From: Schistosoma mansoni
Lineage: Eukaryota; Platyhelminthes; Trematoda; Strigeidida; Schistosomatidae
Length of the DNA stretch: 64,000 nucleotides
NCBI RefSeq assembly: GCF_000237925.1
Contig: NW_017386090.1
Coordinates: 186,001-250,000 of the forward strand
Reading direction: 5' to 3'
A program made the translations under genes and the position numbers. Shown piece by piece: positions 24,153-36,104 of the stretch. The notes below the pieces were generated by a model, which was given only the letters and a program-made list of their open reading frames with translations, made no database searches and was not told the origin of the DNA. The stretch's first letter is position 1. Each line of letters starts with the position of its first letter.

Positions 24153-27100
24153 ATGATCTTGGGAACGAGAATCATGGTCACTTTCTTCCAAATAATTTTA
24201 CTTGCTGTAGTAGTTTGCAATCCGGTGAGCTGAATTAAAATGGTTTAACTTTATTTAGAAACCTTATCTGCCTCCTCAATCTAACAAGATGGATTCAATG
24301 TAATATAAACACTTTAAACTAATATGAACACAGGTACTTTCTGCCCTCTGGGATTTCAATAGCACTTCTGCTAATTGAGACACTCATTTGCGTCATCGCC
24401 ACGATCGGAAGTTGCCTTATCCAGAACATTTTTTGTATCCTTTTAGTGGTTACTGTGTGTCAATGCATGTACGTGTTAGTAAATTTACCAACATAAAGGA
24501 ATTTTCACTATAAGAGATTGATATTTTCAACTACTTGCGTCATATTGTAGTTTATTTTCGCATATCTGGTCACAAATGCCTCGTGATAAACACGAGATAG
24601 TGATCTGTGGGTGATTTTTGAAAGTATCATACATGCGTACATCAGATTCACATTAGTTTATTAAAGCAGGAAGACCTACGGTCTGTGTTGATCCTTTTTT
24701 GGTAGGGTGAGAGTGTCTATCGTTTTCCTGAGCCAGTTGACTGAAGGTGCAGATACCACTTATTCGAGTAACAAGTTCCAAGAGCTGAAGGCTCAGTGTG
24801 AAAGCATGTGCGCGATCTATATTTTGTTCGTTCTTGGCTTTTGAACTCTCCCAATGTGTTTTCTTAGTTGCCCTGACATAGTAAGAAGAAAAAGAGGATA
24901 TTTCAGGTCCAAAACCATTTCTTAGTATTCTATACATTGAAACCAGATTATCTCTTAATATGCGGTAGGACAGAGTTAAGAAGCCTAGTTCATCAAGCTT
25001 CTCTATATATGACAAACCTCAGAATTTTTCATCAACACGGGCATCTGCCCTCTGTAATTTTTAAAAGAAATATGATCACCTTTTAAACAGGGGCTTGCAG
25101 ACTAAACTCAGTTCTCAAGTTTGAATCTCACTGAAGTTATGCATACTGTAGCGAGCATATTAGTGTGCAAGATGGTAGATGTACATCTTAAAGTTCATAG
25201 GTTTTCGGACCCCCCGCTTGCAACTTCAAGGCAGCGGACCCTAGTCTTAAGGTTGTGGGTCACCGTTGCTCCTAGATTACTGTGAGACAGGACTACAGGT
25301 ACCCAGCCCTTACCAAATGCTGTAGCTATTTGTCGTTGTATCCCCAATATTGATGTAGACACGCTAGACTGCGTTGAAGGGCATCAAAAATGCCTTAAAC
25401 CATCTAATCAGAACATACAAGTCCGCCTTCAGTGCACACATAACTGCGCCTCCTATTATTTCTCTCCAAATTTCTACATCATCAGCGTAAAGTAACATCG
25501 GGGACTCAAATATAATCACCAATTCATTTGCATACAGTACAAAAAGCAAATGATGTAGGAGAGAGTCTTGTGACACTCCGCTAAGTACTGGTCTTCAGAA
25601 GGGTCATTTGAAATCTGTTCCTAATTTCTGTCTGTTACCCACTAAGAAATCTTTGATAAACTTTAAAGAGGTCCGGCAATCCCTATATTTTCCAGCTTCA
25701 AGAGAAGTCTATTATTCGGCACTTTGTCAAATGCTTTTCTAAAGTCTGCGTAGACAACACATTGATTTTCCATCATCCAGAGACTCTGTATATCAGTGTT
25801 TAGCAATTTGTTGTCTCAAATCAATCCCACTATGACCTTTTTGACCATTCCAGTATTTTACTACAACACTGGCGAGGTTGACAGGTCTATAGTTTGATGG
25901 AGGTTTTCTTGATCTTGTCTTATGAATTGTAGTGACAATTGCTTCCTTTCAGTAGGTTGGTGACTCACCTTGCCCAATTCACATATTGAATATCGCGGTC
26001 AGCGGGGCCATTCGTTTCAGGATTTTAGGATGTAGATCATCCGATCGTGTCGATTTTTCCGTGTATACAGTCTGAGGGCCGCATTTGCTCGACTGATTAT
26101 ATCAGCCATGAACTTGAATAAAATAACCGCATGATCACTCTTCCTTGTAGGTGGAAAAACTATTTTGAATGGCATCATCGTGGTTATAGACTAAGTCTAG
26201 GACATATAGACAGTTTCATAGTTGATACCTGGCGGGTTCCCCCATGTGCTGGGATAAAGGTAGGGCGATTGTGGTTTATAACAATCTAGAACCAAACGAT
26301 GCTGTGATAGCTATACTTCCGAGTCTCCCCAATTTACAGTGTGTGCATTAAAGCCATCTACTATAAGGCTTTTACACCTATTTGGCTAGGATTTAAGTTT
26401 ATTTAGGAGGAAGTCATCCACAACACATTCTGGACAGTTGTATACTACAAATAATTCAGTGTCTTACAGTTTGCGTTTCAGCCGGTAGCGCAGCAGTTCA
26501 CGTGTCCCTTAGTCGTGTGTCATTGTCCCGACAGCTCGTATAGTTAGGGTGCTTACTTGTACCGATGAACCCCACCACCCATATGGTTTAGTCTGTCAGT
26601 CCTACGAAGTAAGAAACCAAGCAATCAAATTCCATCATCATACACTTCTGATGTTAACCATGTTTATGAGGCGGAGATGACATCAGGCTTTTCTGTCGAC
26701 CACGGTTTTGAGCTCCGCCATTCCTTTTGGTGGGCTGCAGATATATGTACATCACACCGTTAGTTCTGTGAAATTCTTCCCTTTACCATACAGAGTAGTT
26801 TGGAGATCGTTTTGCCTTGAACCTTTACGACATGAAAACCCTTGAGTATAAGGTTTCTTCACCGTTCCGACGGTGTCCATTTATTTCTGCTTTTCCCTAT
26901 CGTCTCTCAATACGGTCAACTAGTCTGAGATTAGCACTGAAAAATATTCCAGATTTAGTCAGGTTGCGTGAATTTTTCAATATTGGGTCTATTTTTTCAG
27001 CGGAAGCACGAGTTACGTTCAGGAGGCGGTTTGGCAGAACACCTGAACCCAATTTTCATTCTATTCGGTTAAGTTTGTGAATACTAACTACTGTTACTAT

Positions 27101-29365
27101 TTCTGCGAGTAGCTCGCTAAGTAGCTGCTAATCTTCTGCTAGCTGTTTATCTAAGGGCAGCTTTCTAATTACATTTAGCAACTCAACCGCCTCAAGAATC
27201 AGCAGAGACTTTGTAGAACAGCACGCTTTGCACAGCCAAGTTGACAGTTACTTGCAACGCTTCTTATATGTAGCTGGTGTGAGTCCAGTCCACACGTTGT
27301 GATAGGACTTGTTGCAGTTGTGATATTGCATCCCATCCTCGACCGACAAGAGGCATGTGAGTTTACGATAACTGTGTTTTGTTTGCATCATTAAAATTAT
27401 GAAGTTTGCTCACAGACAGAACTACGAAAAACCTCTTTAAGTCAGTAAAGAAATGACAGAAACTAAAATATAATTCCTAGAATAATGGTGTTTCAAAAAC
27501 CCTAAAAATGGTAGAAACTGAACGCAAAAGGCTTTAAGTGACTGGGAATTTAGCTTGGATAAGTACGAAAGCTCTTACACGTTAGAATACAATCAAAGCT
27601 GAAAAACTTACTCGGCGAAGAAAAATACCACTTATCTTCTTAAACAGCGCGCACGTTTTTTGAGAGACCTTCATGAATTTTTTTAATGTTTTCGTTTACC
27701 TTGAGAAAAACAACGTAACAAGTGGTCGCTATCGAAAACTGTTCCAGCGCAAACTTTTCAATCACAAATTGTTAAGTCATTCTCCTGCAGTAGTAGGTAG
27801 CCGTACTAGCCATATTTCGTTGTAAGGTTTTGAATTACCTCAATGAGTCAGTTAGTGACTATCTAAACTCAGTGAATAACACGGGGATTTAAATCGAGAA
27901 GTGCTAAGTTAGGGTTCCCAAACGAACATTAAAATCAGGATGTATGTACATCCAAGTAAGGAGCTACACCAAAGTTGCACGTTTCTGAATAATAATAGTT
28001 TTACTCAAGAGAACGTACGAAAAATTATTTAGCAATATAAAGTTATTCAAAGTTACTAGTGAATAGTAAACGATTGTGCATTCAATAGGTTCAAAAATAG
28101 TCCCACACTTATGATAAGAGATTGAAAAATCTAAAATATTGGATATACTTCGATTTTCTGGCAGATAACTGACTACGACAGCGAGTAAAATCACCAAGCC
28201 TAAAACTAAACAACAGGTATATTGGAAACCTGTTAATATGAGAGGAGTTTGGGTAAGAACAATATGTGAGGTAGTTAGCACGTGTATCTTGTGAAAGTAA
28301 ACTAATGTACCATGGAGGAAAGTATACAAGGGAATTTTTGATATCCACTTAAACATATTTTAGCCGAAAAAAGATTTTTCTAAACTACGTGAGATTATGA
28401 AAAACGTGAATAATGATAAAAATTATTTGAGAATTACGTGTGAATTAACCACCTCTACAAGTCCTAAATAGAACGAAACGTGCATTTTTGATTTTCCTGT
28501 TAGCCACAATTAATTTAGTTTGACTATAATTAATCTAACCTGAATGAAAGTTCAAAGTAATCTTATTTTGAACATTGTTACTCTAATTTTCAAGTTTAAT
28601 GATAGAACTTTATCAAATTATACAAGTTCTGTTGACCGAAACTTTTGTTTAATGTCAGAATCATGTAAAAGCAGCATATGAATGATGTTGAAATTTGTTA
28701 AGAACCCCTCAACGTTTTTTTTAAATGTGGCGGTCACACACTTATACTATTTCACTACAAAAATCTGAATCGTCCCAATAATTCGCCATGGACTCCCGTA
28801 TGCGGGTCAAATCACTTCGCCTTATACATCCAAGTTGATGGTGTCTGAATAAGGCTGAAGATTTCATAAATGAATGTAAATTATTAAATAAACTCTTAGT
28901 ACTCTGAAACCTATTATTTTACTAAGCTTATAAAACACAAGACTCTTTGTCTACCGTGTCAGTATTTTTAGCATTTGACATCTAAAATAAATGAAAAACG
29001 GTTATAGATTGACGTATTGCACTTTATGGATCAAAGTAAGATTTTTTTTATCAACTTTGATGACCTAATCTTATTCATAATTTAAAGTTTCAATGATGTT
29101 ACTTGACACTGGTAACAAACTAACCTATATCCACTGATGGTACGGTAAGTTTCGAATAGCATCCTAGATTCATGTTCATTTCACTTAACTATCAGTGCTT
29201 TTCTCAGGCATCTTTATACATTCGCTTGGATGTTTATTTTGTGCATTTCTAATCATTGATCATTGGAGTATCGGTCAGCTTTGGTATATATTTGGTTTTA
29301 CAATTGTAATACCATTTATCACGGAAGTCATATGTACTTTAATTATATATACGAAGAGAAAGTAG
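24153..29365 (+). CDS. Small multi-pass membrane protein, possibly MARVEL/CKLF-like
   Basis: Exons: 24153-24224, 24259-24299, 24334-24468, a tentative 24551-24606, and 29208-29365. All introns are GT-AG, the phases agree throughout, and the total is 462 nt (153 aa). The first two introns are both exactly 34 bp. The protein starts MILGTRIMVTFF and has about four or five hydrophobic segments: near residues 7-22, a GISIALLLIETLICVIATIG segment in exon 3, another at the end of exon 3, and two in the last exon (SLGCLFCAFLII and IFGFTIVIPFITEVI). It ends KKR-like (IIYTKRK). The last exon has a clear acceptor (TTTTCTCAG). AATAAA at 29629-29634 is a likely polyadenylation signal. The final intron (4.6 kb) contains a minus-strand CR1-like LINE. 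The short size and topology recall MARVEL or CKLF-like proteins, but I see no diagnostic motif. The fourth exon is the weakest call. Confidence 0.62.
24653..27080 (-). mobile_element. Second CR1-like LINE, decayed, in an intron
   Basis: Minus-strand pieces in element order: an endonuclease end (VDGFNAHTVNWGDSEV, then KSDHAVILFKF, about 26.1-26.4 kb), an RT with an intact YADD block (MLLYADDVEIWREI, 25.4-25.5 kb), and a C-terminal part (YIEKLDELGFLTLSYRILR, 24.65-25.02 kb). Multiple stops and shifts. The segment 25.03-25.36 kb does not read as RT and may be another insertion. The upstream limit is uncertain; 26.8-27.08 kb is included only because it is continuous with it. Confidence 0.75.
27081..29207. 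other. Intronic AT-rich sequence
   Basis: No repeat family is recognised here. A minus-strand open frame at 27964-28356 (130 codons, hydrophobic segment CCLVLGLVILLAVVVSYL) may be chance in AT-rich DNA or an exon of an antisense gene; a possible acceptor (CATATTAACAG) lies just before the hydrophobic part. Confidence 0.35.
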
Positions 29366-30254
29366 CAATTTTGGACGAATTAGAAGACTGGATCATTCAT
29401 ATACTTAAGAAATGAAGATATCCATACATCCACATACAAAATCACTACTTGATTTAAAGTGTGTGAATCGAACTGATTTTGCTGAACAAAGCTTTTAGCC
29501 CAATTGTTTATTTTCTTGATCTCAACCGTTTTAAGTTCCAATGGTGAATTATGGTTAGATTTGACTGTTGTAACTAAATTGTTGTAATGTGTAAATTAAT
29601 GACTTTGTAAAATACAATCACATCAACAAATAAAGATCTTTTAACAATAAAACTAAAACTTTTGGGCGAGATTTCGGTAGACATTTACGAGCCTTTTTGT
29701 ATCACTAACTAAAACAGTTTACAATAACACATGAGTGGTAAGTTACATTTTATAGCGTTAAGTGGTGCTTTCACTTTTCTATGGCTTATGCTAAAATATC
29801 TATATACCATTAAATGCTGAGCAACCTGACGACGGTAGACTGTAGGAGTACAGACAGTAAATGAAACCAAAAGATAACAAAAAAGCGGCTAGCTTCGAAG
29901 CTATTCACCCATGCTGATGAGCAAACGCTTCACGAAGTTTCTAATGTGGTGTGAATGATATTTAGTTTAGATGCTGACCGACTAAGGATTTTGATAATGT
30001 TATGTCCTCTTAGCTATATGACTGGATTGGAAAGCTTTAATTGCCATTCTAAACAGCATAATCAGTGCTTACTCACAAAACTACATTATTTTTTTCTGGT
30101 TGCCGTGATCATGCTTGTTTGTCTTCGTTATAAACGAACAAGGTCATGATGTTAAAAAGCAATCAAAGCCTACTTAGATATCTTAAAGAGAAGAGCTTTC
30201 AAAGAATAATTTTTGCCACTATCAATAGGATAGACAAATTATGGACAATAGGAA
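29366..30254. other. 3' untranslated and unassigned sequence
   Basis: The first 270 bases are the likely 3' untranslated region of the membrane-protein gene, up to its AATAAA. The rest is unassigned. Confidence 0.45.
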
Positions 30255-30440
30255 GCCGGCTCAGTAGCCTGAAGGTTAAGCGTTGGCACGCGGGACTGGA
30301 GGTGCTGGGTTAGCGTTCTGCGTACAGGATCATGGACAAACACTTCTGAGGGGTCTCATACTAGGAAGAAATGGCCTTTCAGTGCTTCCATGTTTTCCAT
30401 GATGGTCTAGTTTGAATCAATCGATGAATTCAACTGTTAA
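30255..30440 (+). repeat. Hammerhead SINE, subfamily B, decayed
   Basis: A plus-strand copy from the GCCGGCTCAGTAG tRNA-like start through a degraded B box and hammerhead segment (CTTCTGAGGGG, GGAAGAAATG) to the tail. The core is altered, so it is likely inactive. Confidence 0.75.
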
Positions 30441-30662
30441 GCAATTTATTTGTTTCATCGATCAGTGTGTTTAGAATTAAAACGTTTATTGTGGTAAACA
30501 TTAATATTGGAACATATAACTGTATTTTGCTTTGTCATATATTCAATAAAAATTAATGTCTAATAATCTTTTACTTATGTTAAATGTTTATGTAGCCAAG
30601 TCAGTGAAACCTGAAATCATGATAACTCAAGCCGTAAAATTGTAGAAAAAGAAATTATAGAT

Positions 30663-31141
30663 TAGAAGGGGTTTTGTGGAGAATTTAGTATTTTCATAGT
30701 TGAAATCATGAGTCAATTGAAGCTAGACCACCATGGAAAACCTGGAAGCACTGGACGGCCGTTTCGTCCTATCTATAATCATATGCTCACTAGTGACTGA
30801 CTTCAAGAGATATTTCCTTGAGTTCTAGTGGGAAGCAGTGGCCAGTGGGGTTCTACCAAGTCTGTTGTAGGGATATCAACTCACTGAAGACAATTGGTGA
30901 ACGCTTAAAATCGTGCATTGGTTGGAGTTAGACATTAACACCGTTGGATGCCGGCCGGCTCAGTGGTCTATCGGTTAAGGGCTCTGGCTCGAGACTGGTA
31001 GGTCCTGGGTTCGAATCTCGCGAGTGTGGGATCGTGGATGCGCACTGCTGAGGAGTCTCATAATAGGACGAAACGGCCGTCCAGTGCTTCTAGGTTTTCG
31101 ATGGTGGTCTAGCTTTAATTGACTCATGATATCAGCTATGA
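30663..31141 (+). repeat. Mirror-image hammerhead SINE composite, subfamily B
   Basis: The left arm (30663-30772) is minus-strand SINE tail plus part of the hammerhead. Then comes a spacer (30773-30947) and a full plus-strand unit with a tRNA-like domain (A-box-like GGTCTATCGGTTAAGGG, B-box-like GGTTCGAATCTC) and a complete hammerhead. The spacer end GGTGAACGC...ACACCGTTGGATGCC recurs before the copy at 51.1 kb, so it belongs to the element. Confidence 0.85.
31042..31087 (+). ncRNA. Hammerhead ribozyme motif, conserved core intact
   Basis: Stem I strands GCACTG (31042-31047) and CAGTGC (31082-31087) pair. The core has CTGAGGA (CUGANGA), a stem II hairpin GTCTCATAATAGGAC, GAAA, a short palindromic stem III ACGGCCGT, and the cleavage triplet GTC. 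All invariant core positions I can check are present, so in vitro self-cleavage is plausible. Confidence 0.8.
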
Positions 31142-31289
31142 AAAAGAAATTAGTTTAGGGCAGATAAAGACAATATGATATGTCACATAAAGTGAATCAA
31201 TCAATATTCTTAAACTTCTCATAACCTGTCAAGAAATTTAAGTTACAAGAAATAATATGGTTCGTAAGAAAGCGTTTGACATGAGACTC

Positions 31290-31548
31290 TGTGTGACATG
31301 GCTCAGAATCGATCACAATGGCGCAGGTGTATACACTCTTTATCCTCCCTTAAACCTTGAGGTTAAAATTACGTCATGTCTGTTTTTCTTCCTGTACTAT
31401 ACCCTTATATACAACCTTTATTTTATATATTACCACCACTAAATTAACTACTATGAATTCGGTGTTCATCTTGTTGTGCTAACGAGGTATGACAATTTGG
31501 ACCGATGCATATGTGTGCCTGGTCCTACGTTGTAGCTGACTAACTGTT
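31290..31548 (+). mobile_element. RTE-like LINE 3' end
   Basis: Begins with the last codons of the RTE RT (WLRIDHNGAGVYTL) and continues through the 3' untranslated region to GTAGCTGACTAACTG. Same family as 10548-10790. Confidence 0.75.
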
Positions 31549-31844
31549 TGACATGAGTTATTTAGAGACTTTTCAAGTTTCCATTTCAACTATAGTCCTA
31601 CAAATGCTAGAAGTCAGTAATGTGGAATTTCCTAGTGATATGTTCCAGAATTCTCAATAGAGGAATAAATCACAAATCCTTTTATATTCATCATCTAAAT
31701 ATAGAAAGCATGTTTACGTTACTATTTACTGATTTATTTTATTCCTCACTTATTCTTAATTCATTCTGATACGTCACTTCTCGAGTCATTTTTCTATAGT
31801 CTTCAGAAGTTGAGTGGTGCAGTAAGTGTTTCCGTCCTATTCAG

Positions 31845-32006
31845 AACTCGCTGATATTTGCTTATATGCTTATAAATTTCTGGCTAGCGTCATTAGTTAT
31901 TAAAATTGTAGTTGCCGCTTCTCTTTGCCTTCTGATTTTATGCATCATTAAGATTTGTGTTATAACGGTTATCAAGGTGAACGATTAGCGAAGCATGGCA
32001 CTAAAA
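31845..32006 (+). repeat. LTR fragment, same family as 62132-62589
   Basis: A diverged copy of the last 160 bases of that LTR, including GTAGTTGCCGCT, the CCTTCTGATTTTA block and the end GGCACTA. Fossil. Confidence 0.65.
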
Positions 32007-32538
32007 TATTAAATAAAATATTGTATTTTTAAGTATGATAGTTCATAGTTAAATAAGTAGTTGTTGAGTAATTTCATGAATACATCAAAATTAAAAACAA
32101 ATTGTTTTAAATTATGCATTATCCATTGTATACCATTGATTAGTATCTAATTATGATAAGAGTACCTATCTGTGTATATAATAATGTGAATGAGTTATTG
32201 TGCTTGAGAAAGTGTACGGTAAGGTTTATTTCGGGTATTGTCAATGGCAAATGTTTTGTAAGTATTCAGTCAAATTTTATAATGACAACGTTAAAGTTTT
32301 TTTTTTGTATTTTAGATTTGAAATATAAAAAATTAGAGTTTACTAATTCATTACTGTCTACTTTATGCTATGTAGTTTATTGTAAAGTAACCTAATCAAC
32401 TATATTAGTAACATGTGCTGTAATTCGTAGTTTTTTATTAATTGATTAAACACGTTATAAATCATTTTACAAATGATTTGATTTTAATTGTTAAACATAT
32501 TAGAGTGACACAAATAAATTATATGTATACCAATTACC

Positions 32539-33060
32539 GCCCCCAAATGCCCTGGTACGGCCGAGAGTGGGGAGAGTCCTCTCTCCCTCTCGAAATGCTC
32601 TCACACAGCCACGCGTATACAGCCTCTACCAGGGAAGTCCTACTCACTGCCTTCTCGTGGCACCGGTGTTGTTTACGAAATTGAGAGGATGAAAAGCGAA
32701 TGTCCGGAGCTTTAACCGGGTTGGTGGATGTGGAGTGTCCACCTAGGGGAGATGGAAAACCCTGATTCCAAACCAATGGTGCACATGGACTCCATTATCC
32801 TGAGGGAACAAATGGCGTACGAACCAATCGTTAGTCACCGGCTACCATGAGACAGCATCTCCTTACGATGCTCCACTGCCTTGTGGATCAGACCTTTTGG
32901 TCGAAGGCTCCGGGTGTGGCTCCCTAAGAAAACCACCTGCTTCGGTTTGGGAACCTGTGCAGTATCACAGCCTTCACACAAATCAAATGAGATTTGTGCG
33001 GCACATATGTTTCTGGTGCCTCCTTGTACCAATATTTATGTGTTCAAATAAATAAATAAC
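32539..33060 (+). repeat. Full-length family A retroposon with target duplication
   Basis: The best-preserved copy, 522 bp, from GCCCCCAAATGCCCTGG to an AAATAAATAAATAA tail. It is flanked by a perfect 10-bp direct repeat ACCAATTACC (32529-32538 and 33061-33070). This fixes both ends of the family and shows insertion through target-primed reverse transcription. Confidence 0.92.
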
Positions 33061-33379
33061 ACCAATTACCAATATAGGAATATTTTATTATCGAATCTGA
33101 AACAGCTAAACATTTCAATGACAACCATGTTTGTCAGGTAATTAAAATATAGTTAGTATTAAGTGCTAATAAACAGGTTTATTTCTAATATATTTATTAT
33201 TTTGGTGGATTAGACTGCTTAAATGCGAATGAGGGCAAATGTATAAATTGATATTTAGCTGTAACGAAGTCTAATTTCGATTTAATCGTGAAAAGCCTTT
33301 ATTTCTCATCTAAACAAGCTGAAAAATATTGAAAATGTGTTATTGAAGCTTGAATATATACTATTATTGTTCATTGCAC

Positions 33380-34490
33380 GGATACAGAAGGCTCGTCTAG
33401 CTTTCACCAACTTCTATCACTTATGGCGTAGGTGAGATATCCGTCTAGCAACCAAAGGGCGGGTTTACTGTGCAGTAGTTCGTTCCGTCCTACTTTATGG
33501 CAGTGAAACATGGCCGGTAAGAGTAGAGGATATTCGTAGGCTACTAGTATTCGATCATAGGTGTCTTCGAAGTATTGCTCGCATATCCTGGGACCACCGG
33601 GTAAGTAATGTAGTTGTTAGGAAACGGGTGATAGGTAAGGATGACAAATCGATTGATGAAGCAGTGAAACTTCATCAGTTGAAATGGCTGGGACACGTGT
33701 TACGTATGCCCAACCACCGACTGCCCCGACGTGCAATGTTTTATGGTGTAGGAGTAGGTTGGAAGAAAGCTAGGGGCAGCCAAACCACAATATGGCATAA
33801 ATCCATGAAGTCACTGACAAATGGACTGAGCCATGTTGGTAGGTGTAGACCACCTGGTTGGGATCCGCGAGATGATAACAACTGATGGTTAGAGACCTTG
33901 AATGACATGGTTCAAAATCGTTTGCAATGGATAAGGTGCATCCACTATTTGTGTTCTCCCAAATTCTAATCTTCTGAATTCTTCATGTCTCTATCTTTCT
34001 TTTTCTCTTTCCAAATTTATCTCACTGGATTATACTCTGAATAACATCTTTAAACCCTAATCTTTCACATAATACTTATACTCTTACTACTTCTACTGTG
34101 GTGTGGTCTACTTATATCCATATAAGTAGTGTATGGTGTGGGTCAGACATAGAATGTATTTTGGCAGAAGACCGATGAGGAAAGAACTGAAATGAAGCGC
34201 AATTGTTTGGAAAATGCATCAGCAATGGAATAAGTGAAGAAACAGTGAAGATTGAAACAATTGGTTGTTGATTTGCAAATTGACTGTTTATTGTTTGGTT
34301 ATCAGAATTTACTGAGATAGTCTGTAATTTTTGCTTAAAAACATTCGATTGTCCCCAGTCGTGTTCTGTTCACAACACTACCACTATGGGATTTGAATCG
34401 ACAACTGCCTCCCTGTGTTAATGTGGTATGGCAACTCGAACTGATGTACGTACGTACGAAGTTCTACATTGTGACTGACTGACTGATTAT
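33380..34490 (+). mobile_element. RTE-like LINE 3' end with RT C-terminus
   Basis: The translation at 33.46-33.9 kb gives YCAVVRSVLLYGSETWP, CLRSIARISWDHRVSN and LKWLGHVLRMP, standard C-terminal blocks of RTE LINEs (SR2/SR3/Perere-3 group), ending in GWDPRDDN. A 3' untranslated region follows, to a GTGACTGACTGACTG tail at 34467-34483. 5' truncated. Confidence 0.88.
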
Positions 34491-34734
34491 TGTTCATTAG
34501 ATGATATCAGCTTTTGGTGAACCATGAAAAAGTATTACTATAATCACATTATGATTATTATTCTCAGATAACTATGTAGCATATTTAATAGGGCTTGATA
34601 AGAATTTATTAGAGTGTTAGATCAGTTGACCTTAACCATAGAAATACTTTTGTGGTAACGGTGACCTGATCTCAATATATAAATTTCAACTGATAGTAAA
34701 ATAATATAACATTAATGATCACTGAAAATTGATC

Positions 34735-34795
34735 TAAGGCAATCCATACAGGATGCGCATGTACCAATAAGAGACTGATCAGTTGTATATAATTT
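34735..34795 (+). repeat. Spacer fragment of the subfamily C hammerhead SINE
   Basis: Contains AGGCAATCCATACAGGATGC and AAGAGACTGATCAGTTG, which match the spacer seen next to hammerhead copies at 45.7 and 55.9 kb. No tRNA or hammerhead part is present. Confidence 0.6.
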
Positions 34796-35251
34796 TATGG
34801 ACTATATGTAACAATGAGAATTAGAATGATTATTAACCCCCTTTCTAGTTTGTAACTATGACGATATTGATATATCTAAAGTGATTATTCAATAAATTTT
34901 GGTTTGTATATTATGTAACCAAATAGTGGTAATGAACTTGTAGGCTATAAATCTTTCTCTTTTTATTAACTCTTTCCACAATGACTTTGGAAAATGTTTC
35001 CTTGTTTCTATGCTGTGCAATGGATTGTTTGATTTTCATTTTGATTTTTTTTATTATCTGTACAACTAAATGAACGAAAATTTAAATGGCTCAATGCAAA
35101 ACACAAAGGCGACAAGACTACAGATGAAGATTTATGACACATCAAAATTAGCTTGAAAAATTATAACTAAATATATTGAGTATAAGAACTTTCATCTAAA
35201 TTAGAGCGAATAATTACACGGTATTTGGGAGCTGAGTTGATGTAAGACGAT

Positions 35252-35590
35252 ATTAAATAGGAAGAAGAATATATTTGTAAGATCTCAGGGAATGAAATAT
35301 GAAGTAAATCCAACGTTTCGNNNNNNNNNNNNNNNNNNNNNNNNNNNNNNNNNNNNNNNNNNNNNNNNNNNNNNNNNNNNNNNNNNNNNNNNNNNNNNNN
35401 NNNNNNNNNNNNNNNNNNNNNNNNNNNNNNNNNNNNNNNNNNNNNNNNNNNNNNNNNNNNNNNNNNNNNNNNNNNNNNNNNNNNNNNNNNNNNNNNNNNN
35501 NNNNNNNNNNNNNNNNNNNNATTGCCAGGCGAAACGTTGGATTTACTTCAAAATCATTCGCTGAGATTTTACAAATATATTATTCCTATT
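35252..35590. repeat. Inverted repeat enclosing a 200-base assembly gap
   Basis: The left arm (35252-35320) and right arm (35530-35590) are reverse complements at roughly 80 percent, each with ATCCAACGTTTCG at its inner end. The N run at 35321-35520 is a set-size gap. The arms look like terminal parts of a fold-back or MITE-type element whose centre was not assembled. Confidence 0.75.
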
Positions 35591-36104
35591 AAATGTAAAT
35601 ACATTGAGTTTTATGTGTTTTGCTTATACTAGTCATTGATCAAATGGAAATAAAATGAACTAAGTATTAAAAAGACATTTAGTGATCAATGATATAACGT
35701 ATAAATAAAGACACGTTATGATCTTATAAGATCAAAAAAGATATGACTAACGAATGTGACTAAGTTACTGAAATATTTAACTACGTCTTCACAATAATTG
35801 CTACCTTAATGTGAGACAAGGTGGATCCACAATGTAAAGACGTTTGAGTATCATGAAGGTAATTAGACTAATATGTATGTTGTGTCTTATGGTCCATCGA
35901 AATATCATATGGCAAGTCGCCAATCAGAAAGTTGACTTATATATATATATATATGTCTCGTTACTTGATTATTATCCAGCAAGAATATGTGTAACAGTAA
36001 TAATGATTCATAGAAGTTCTTCGTTCGAATATAGCGATATATCCATGACATTAGATCATAATCTAACCATGGTAGATACAAAAAAGTAATCAAATTCATT
36101 TGCA

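Noticed and set aside
26817-27080. 87-codon plus-strand frame as an exon of the membrane-protein gene
   Set aside because: No matching phase or splice sites; it is probably antisense to the decayed LINE.
30950-31035. tRNA gene
   Set aside because: A- and B-box-like sequences are present, but no full cloverleaf with acceptor stem is seen and the same sequence recurs joined to a hammerhead. It is the SINE promoter region.
32534-32776. 80-codon antisense frame in family A as a gene
   Set aside because: It recurs only inside copies of the retroposon and has no start context or splice sites of its own.
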